Below, in pieces: positions 6,007-9,619 of a DNA stretch of 9,619 nt. How positions within the stretch are numbered: the stretch's first letter is position 1; every line of letters starts with the position of its first letter. The position numbers and the translations under genes were made by a program. The DNA is taken from contig VMFK01000027.1 of NCBI GenBank assembly GCA_007375995.1, positions 1 through 9,619 of the forward strand, in the 5' to 3' direction. Under the pieces are notes generated by a model, which was not told the DNA's origin, made no database searches, and worked only from the letters and a program-made list of their open reading frames with translations. This DNA comes from Parcubacteria group bacterium Gr01-1014_56. GTDB lineage: Bacteria; Patescibacteriota; Minisyncoccia; Phycocordibacterales; SBAW01.

Positions 6007-6564
6007 ATGGCTTGGACTGACGAACGTATCGAACTACTTAAGAAACTGTGGGCTGAGGGGCACTCTGCGAGTGAGGTTGCCGCACGTCTTGGTGGGTTTG
6101 AAAATTATCCAGACAAAGGTCGCAGTGCGGTGCTTGGCAAGCTCAATAGACTCGAAATCCCGTCTCCGGCTGAAAAGACAGGGAGACAGGGTCCTCGTGT
6201 CTATCAGCAGAAACTACGCAAAGCCTACCCCACCAATGCCGCTCCAAAGTCGGGGCGGCCCAAAAAAGAACCGCAGACATCTACACTGCCTGCGGTAGCG
6301 AATGGCGTTGAGAAAATTCGGCTCAAAGAAGAACTTCCTTTGCGTCGACTACCTGGTCCGAAGGCTCTCGTACTGATTAATGGGGAGAAGGTGACCGTTC
6401 TCCACCTCAGCGACAAAACTTGCAAGTGGCCGATTGGCGACCCCGGGACGGAAGATTTCTGTTTCTGTGGGCACACACCAAGGGATAAGTCGCCTTACTG
6501 CGAGTATCATGCACGAGCGGCATACCAACCCATGCAGGATCGTCGTCACCGACGTTATGCTTGA
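6007..6564 (+). CDS. gcrA: GcrA-family cell-cycle transcription regulator
   Basis: In Alphaproteobacteria GcrA binds sigma70-RNA polymerase and activates promoters carrying methylated GANTC sites. This 185-residue protein matches both ends of the family. The N-terminal helix-turn-helix begins MAWTDERIELLKKLWAEGHS (1-20) and continues ASEVAARLGG. The C-terminal sigma-interacting block runs from CKWPIGDPGTEDFCFCG (139-155) to SPYCEYHARAAYQP (162-175). Cys139, Cys154, Cys165 and His168 could form a metal site. About seven extra residues (FENYPDK, 31-37) sit between LGG and the recognition helix GRSAVLGKLNRL (38-49). There TRNAVIGKVHRL is usual in the alphaproteobacterial proteins as I remember them. 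The middle is a basic linker with a GRPKK AT-hook-like patch (83-87). It has a strong Shine-Dalgarno sequence and a terminator, so it is probably a single-gene unit between dprA and topA. Family membership is firm. Target sites and methylation dependence are unknown, and no methyltransferase is in the window. Confidence 0.92.
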   Translation: MAWTDERIELLKKLWAEGHSASEVAARLGGFENYPDKGRSAVLGKLNRLEIPSPAEKTGRQGPRVYQQKLRKAYPTNAAPKSGRPKKEPQTSTLPAVANGVEKIRLKEELPLRRLPGPKALVLINGEKVTVLHLSDKTCKWPIGDPGTEDFCFCGHTPRDKSPYCEYHARAAYQPMQDRRHRRYA

Positions 6565-6578
6565 GGGTATCAATATTG

Positions 6579-6624
6579 CGCCGGAGTGAACCATTTTTTG
6601 GTTCGCACCGGCGTATATTTTTTT
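6579..6624 (+). terminator. Strong intrinsic terminator after gcrA
   Basis: Arms 6579-6593 and 6599-6613 pair over 15 positions with one A-A mismatch and one G-U pair (CGCCGG...GAACCA against TGGTTC...CCGGCG). The loop is five T and a T-rich tract follows (6614-6624). It begins 15 nt after the gcrA stop and isolates gcrA from topA. Confidence 0.93.
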
Positions 6625-6676
6625 ATACTGTACTTTGCAAATTTTTGACGTTCGTTGTATTAGTGGAGTGACACAG

Positions 6677-8881
6677 ATGAAGTTAGTTATTGTGGAATCG
6701 CCCGCAAAGGCGAAGACTATTGAGAAGTACCTAAGCGCAATAGACGCCTCGGGCGATTTTTTAGTGCGCGCGTCTGTGGGCCACGTGCGTGACTTGCCGA
6801 AGTCAAATAAAAAAGCGATCGACATTCCGGCGGGGTTTGTTCCCCACTACGAAGTGGTGCCAGGCAAAATAAAAGTGATCGAGGAGCTCACAAAACTTGC
6901 ACACAAAGCAACCGAGGTAATACTCGCCACCGACCCCGACCGCGAGGGTGAGGCTATTGCTTGGCATATAAAGGAAGAACTTAAACTCAAAAAACCTGAG
7001 CGTATTGTGTTCCATGAGATCACGAAAGAAGCTATTCAAGAGGCACTCGCGCACCCAAGGATGATCGACGAGAACTTGCGCTATGCGCAAGAGGCGCGCC
7101 GTGTGCTTGACCGCCTCGTAGGATACGACCTCTCAGGGTTGATATGGAAGAAAGTACGTTATGGCCTCTCTGCCGGCCGAGTGCAGTCACCAGCGCTCCG
7201 CATAATAATGGAGCGAGAGCGAGAGATCCGTGCCTTCGTGCCTGAGACCTTTTATGTTATTACTGCAAACACAAAGACGCCTAAAAAAGAGCCACTAGTG
7301 CTTACCTGTAGCGAGGAGCCGCGCAAAAAGGACGAGGCCGAAAAAATAATTGCTGCGGTCAAAAAAGATGGTCTCACGGTTGCTGATGTTACTGAAAGCG
7401 AGATGAAGCGCTCTCCAAGAGCTCCCTTTACCACCTCGACCCTTCAGCAAGCGGCTTCAACCAGGCTCGGGCTCTCCCCCTCTAACACCATGCGCATCGC
7501 GCAAAAGCTCTACGAGGCAGGACATATCACCTACATGCGCACGGACTCGGTTAACTTAGGGGCGCCTGCGCGCGCGGCAATACTCGCCATGGCTGAAAAA
7601 ACGTACGGCAAGGAGTACGCCGAGTCGCATACCTATGCGACAAAGTCTAAAAACGCTCAGGAGGCTCACGAGGCGGTGCGCCCTACACATATAGAGAAGG
7701 AGCACGCCGGCAGTACCCCCGAGCAAAAGAAGCTGTACGAGCTTATTTGGAGCCGCACTGTCGCCTCGCAAATGGCTGACGCAAAATTGCTTAAAACAAA
7801 AATCTTGACAGAAACTGCAGACAAGAAGATTCCACAATTTTCTGCCAACGGCTCGCGCGTACTCTTTGACGGCTGGCTTAAAGCCGACCCTGATGCTCGC
7901 GGCGAGGATGTCGAGTTGCCGAAAGTCACAAAGGGAGAGGACCTCGACGTACAAGATGTTTCAATGGAGGAGAAGCAGACAACCCCGCCGAACCGCTACA
8001 CCGAAGCGGGCTTGATCAAGGAGCTCGAGAAGCGCGGCATCGGGCGACCCTCTACCTATGCAAGTATTATGAAGACGCTCGCCGACCGCGGCTATGTGCT
8101 CAAAGAGGGGCGCACGCTGATCCCCACCGACACGGGTGACGGCGTCTCGACATATCCTGAAGCCAAATTCCCAACCTCCATCTCAGACACCTTTACCGCG
8201 GAGATGGAGGACGAGCTCGACGAAATCGCCGAGGGCAAACGTGAGTACGCAAAGACGCTCGGCGATTTTTACACACCGTTTCTTAAAGAAGTAAAAAAGA
8301 AGGACAAAGAGACCGGCAAAATTACTGACCTCGGGCCTGCGCCAAAAGAATTCTTGTGTCCGGTGTGCGGTTCATCAATGGTGTTTAAACTTTCGCGCCA
8401 AGGCAAGTTTATGTCTTGCTCGCGCTTCCCTGAGTGCATGGGCGCCCGCACTGAGACAGGAGAAGTTATTTCAAACGAGCCGCCAAAACCGCTCGGTAAT
8501 TATCCTGAAAACGGCGAGCCTATTTATGTGCTGAGTGGCCGCTTTGGCCCCTATGTGCAGGTGGGCGAAACACCGACCGGCAAAGGCTCTAAGTCAAAAA
8601 ATAAACCGCGTCGAGCAAGCGTGCCAAAAGAAAAATTGCCGGAGGATGTGACGCTTGAGGAAGCACTTAAATATCTCTCGCTCCCACGTGTGTTGGGTAA
8701 CCACCCAGAGACAAGCGAACCTATCACCGCCAACATCGGGCGCTTTGGCCCCTATGTGGTGCATCAAAAAGACTTTCGCTCGCTCAAAGTTGACGATGTA
8801 TACAAAATAGAACTCCCAAGAGCACTAGAAATTTTTAAAGAAGAAAAGAAAAAACGCGGCTTCGCACGCAAAGCTAAATAG
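6677..8881 (+). CDS. topA: DNA topoisomerase I (type IA)
   Basis: This enzyme relaxes negatively supercoiled DNA by single-strand passage. The 734 residues start with the Toprim domain: LVIVESPAKAKTIEKYL (3-19) with catalytic Glu7, and ATDPDREGEAIAWH (84-97) with the acidic DxDxE triad at 86, 88 and 90. The gate and cleavage domains follow, with GLSAGRVQSPALR (163-175), the active-site tyrosine Tyr286 in ITYMRTDS, and RYTEAGLIKELEKRGIGRPS (440-459). The C-terminus carries one four-cysteine zinc ribbon (Cys561, 564, 581, 587) and two Toprim C-terminal repeats (LGNYPENGEPIYVLSGRFGPYVQ and LGNHPETSEPITANIGRFGPYVV) split by a basic linker. The ATG at 6677 is chosen because GGAG (6665-6668) lies 8 nt upstream and the Toprim start is normal. 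A TTG at 6635 would add 14 unrelated residues. TATACT (6624-6629) right after the terminator is a possible -10. Confidence 0.98.
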   Translation: MKLVIVESPAKAKTIEKYLSAIDASGDFLVRASVGHVRDLPKSNKKAIDIPAGFVPHYEVVPGKIKVIEELTKLAHKATEVILATDPDREGEAIAWHIKEELKLKKPERIVFHEITKEAIQEALAHPRMIDENLRYAQEARRVLDRLVGYDLSGLIWKKVRYGLSAGRVQSPALRIIMEREREIRAFVPETFYVITANTKTPKKEPLVLTCSEEPRKKDEAEKIIAAVKKDGLTVADVTESEMKRSPRAPFTTSTLQQAASTRLGLSPSNTMRIAQKLYEAGHITYMRTDSVNLGAPARAAILAMAEKTYGKEYAESHTYATKSKNAQEAHEAVRPTHIEKEHAGSTPEQKKLYELIWSRTVASQMADAKLLKTKILTETADKKIPQFSANGSRVLFDGWLKADPDARGEDVELPKVTKGEDLDVQDVSMEEKQTTPPNRYTEAGLIKELEKRGIGRPSTYASIMKTLADRGYVLKEGRTLIPTDTGDGVSTYPEAKFPTSISDTFTAEMEDELDEIAEGKREYAKTLGDFYTPFLKEVKKKDKETGKITDLGPAPKEFLCPVCGSSMVFKLSRQGKFMSCSRFPECMGARTETGEVISNEPPKPLGNYPENGEPIYVLSGRFGPYVQVGETPTGKGSKSKNKPRRASVPKEKLPEDVTLEEALKYLSLPRVLGNHPETSEPITANIGRFGPYVVHQKDFRSLKVDDVYKIELPRALEIFKEEKKKRGFARKAK
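8540..8758 (+). repeat. Direct repeat of TopA C-terminal module
   Basis: An 18-base stretch, CGCTTTGGCCCCTATGTG, occurs exactly at 8540-8557 and at 8741-8758. It encodes the RFGPYV core of the two Toprim C-terminal repeats. It marks an internal duplication of the topA tail whose codons are still identical at the core. Confidence 0.85.
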
Positions 8882-8898
8882 GAGTAAACTAGGTTCAT

Positions 8899-9619
8899 AT
8901 GCCCGGGGTTAAGGACATAGTGGGCAAGATGAGCAATGCGAGCACCGAGGACAAGGCGCTGGTGGAGAAGGCATATGCTTTTGCTGCCGAAGCGCATAAA
9001 GACCACAAGCGGTTTTCTGGCGAACCGTTCCTCAACCACCTAGCGAGCACGGCAGAGTCGCTCGCTGAGCTTGGTATGGGCTCAAAAACGATCGCCGCAG
9101 GGCTCTTACACGACACTATAGAGGACATGAAGGTGGATCCCGCAACTATTGAAAAAGAATTTGGTAAAGAAGTACTTTTTTTGATCGAGGGTGTCACCAA
9201 ACTCGGACACCTCAAATACCACGGCACCGAACGACATCGCGAGAGCTTGCGTAAGCTGCTTGTAGCAACTGGCAAGGACGTGCGGGTTTTAATCATCAAG
9301 CTCATGGACCGCTTGCATAATATGCGGACCTTAGAGTATGTCCCTCCAGAGAAGCGTAAACGCATCGCGCTTGAGACACTCGAGATTTATGCGGCGATCG
9401 CACACCGCCTCGGTATGGGTGTGGTGCGCAAAGAGCTTGAGGACCTCGCCTTCCGCTATGCGTATCCGACGGAATTTGCAGAGGCGCAAAAACTTTTAAC
9501 CGAGAAGTCGAAAGAGACACAGGTACGACTCGAGCTCATGACCAAAGATATTACTCGAGAACTCATGAAAGACGATATTAAAAATGTTACTACAGACCAC
9601 CGTGTGAAAGGGCTCTGGA
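8899..9619 (+). CDS. rel: RelA/SpoT-family (p)ppGpp enzyme, N-terminal part (cut by window edge)
   Basis: RSH enzymes make and/or hydrolyse the stringent-response alarmone (p)ppGpp. The 240 residues visible run open to the right edge. They form the HD hydrolase domain: RFSGEPFLNHL (38-48) with His47, LLHDTIED (69-76) with His71, Asp72, Glu75 and Asp76, and IIKLMDRLHNMRTL (132-145) with Asp137 and Asn141. IYAAIAHRLGMG and ELEDLAFRYAYP lead toward the synthetase domain. All residues expected for manganese-dependent hydrolysis are present. Whether a working synthetase and regulatory TGS/ACT domains follow cannot be seen. The ATG at 8899 is 17 nt after the topA stop with AGG 5 nt upstream; an ATG at 8929 is an alternative. 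No terminator separates it from topA, so co-transcription is likely. Confidence 0.95.
   Translation, partial: MPGVKDIVGKMSNASTEDKALVEKAYAFAAEAHKDHKRFSGEPFLNHLASTAESLAELGMGSKTIAAGLLHDTIEDMKVDPATIEKEFGKEVLFLIEGVTKLGHLKYHGTERHRESLRKLLVATGKDVRVLIIKLMDRLHNMRTLEYVPPEKRKRIALETLEIYAAIAHRLGMGVVRKELEDLAFRYAYPTEFAEAQKLLTEKSKETQVRLELMTKDITRELMKDDIKNVTTDHRVKGLW

Noticed and set aside
6645..6663. TTGACG and TATTAG as a topA promoter
   Set aside because: They are only 7 bp apart. TTGCAA (6635-6640) at 17 bp from TATTAG fits the spacing, but its transcript start would fall beyond the Shine-Dalgarno site at 6665-6668.
6349..6825. 158-codon minus-strand open frame spanning the gcrA end, the terminator and the topA start
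   Set aside because: It runs through a clear plus-strand terminator hairpin and overlaps conserved motifs of two genes; no homology features.
8895..9365. 156-codon minus-strand open frame at the right end
   Set aside because: It is antisense to the conserved HD domain of the RSH enzyme.

Overview
The window is a compact, protein-dense piece of bacterial chromosome with eight genes and no rRNA, tRNA, CRISPR array or insertion sequence. Gene content, short housekeeping proteins and 1-2 nt gaps resemble the Candidate Phyla Radiation (Patescibacteria/Parcubacteria, perhaps Kaiserbacteria-like). That placement comes from protein style and gene order, not from a marker-gene tree. Alphaproteobacteria were considered because of a GcrA-family gene. 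A gamma/tau subunit of only 349 residues without its zinc module, and an FtsQ-like protein with a tight serS-ftsQ-dus-dnaX order, fit CPR better.

Left half, minus strand (4204 down to 64): one tight four-gene operon of serS (seryl-tRNA synthetase), an ftsQ-like POTRA division protein, dus (tRNA-dihydrouridine synthase) and dnaX (clamp-loader gamma/tau). The genes are separated by 1, 1 and 2 nt, so translational coupling is likely. serS seems to be transcribed from a -10 box directly abutting its ATG, which implies a leaderless mRNA.

Centre and right, plus strand (4294 to the right edge): an unrecognised 239-residue protein with possible remote resemblance to HisG comes first and ends at a clear intrinsic terminator. 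dprA (transformation and recombination mediator) follows, also apparently leaderless. Next comes a GcrA-family cell-cycle regulator with its own ribosome binding site, a palindrome over its putative promoter, and a strong terminator. topA (DNA topoisomerase I) follows, then the start of a RelA/SpoT-family (p)ppGpp enzyme that runs off the right edge.

Together the genes cover translation (serS, dus), replication (dnaX), division (ftsQ), DNA uptake or recombination (dprA), supercoiling (topA), stringent response (rel) and transcriptional control of the cell cycle (gcrA). The two genes that stand out are the GcrA homologue, whose helix-turn-helix carries an insertion, and the orphan at 4294-5013. 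No stretch above 300 bases lacks a gene. The longest gaps are 4205-4293 (divergent control region), 5014-5093 (terminator plus dprA promoter), 5952-6006 (gcrA control region) and 6565-6676 (terminator plus topA leader). Bases 1-63 hold only the 3' flank of dnaX.
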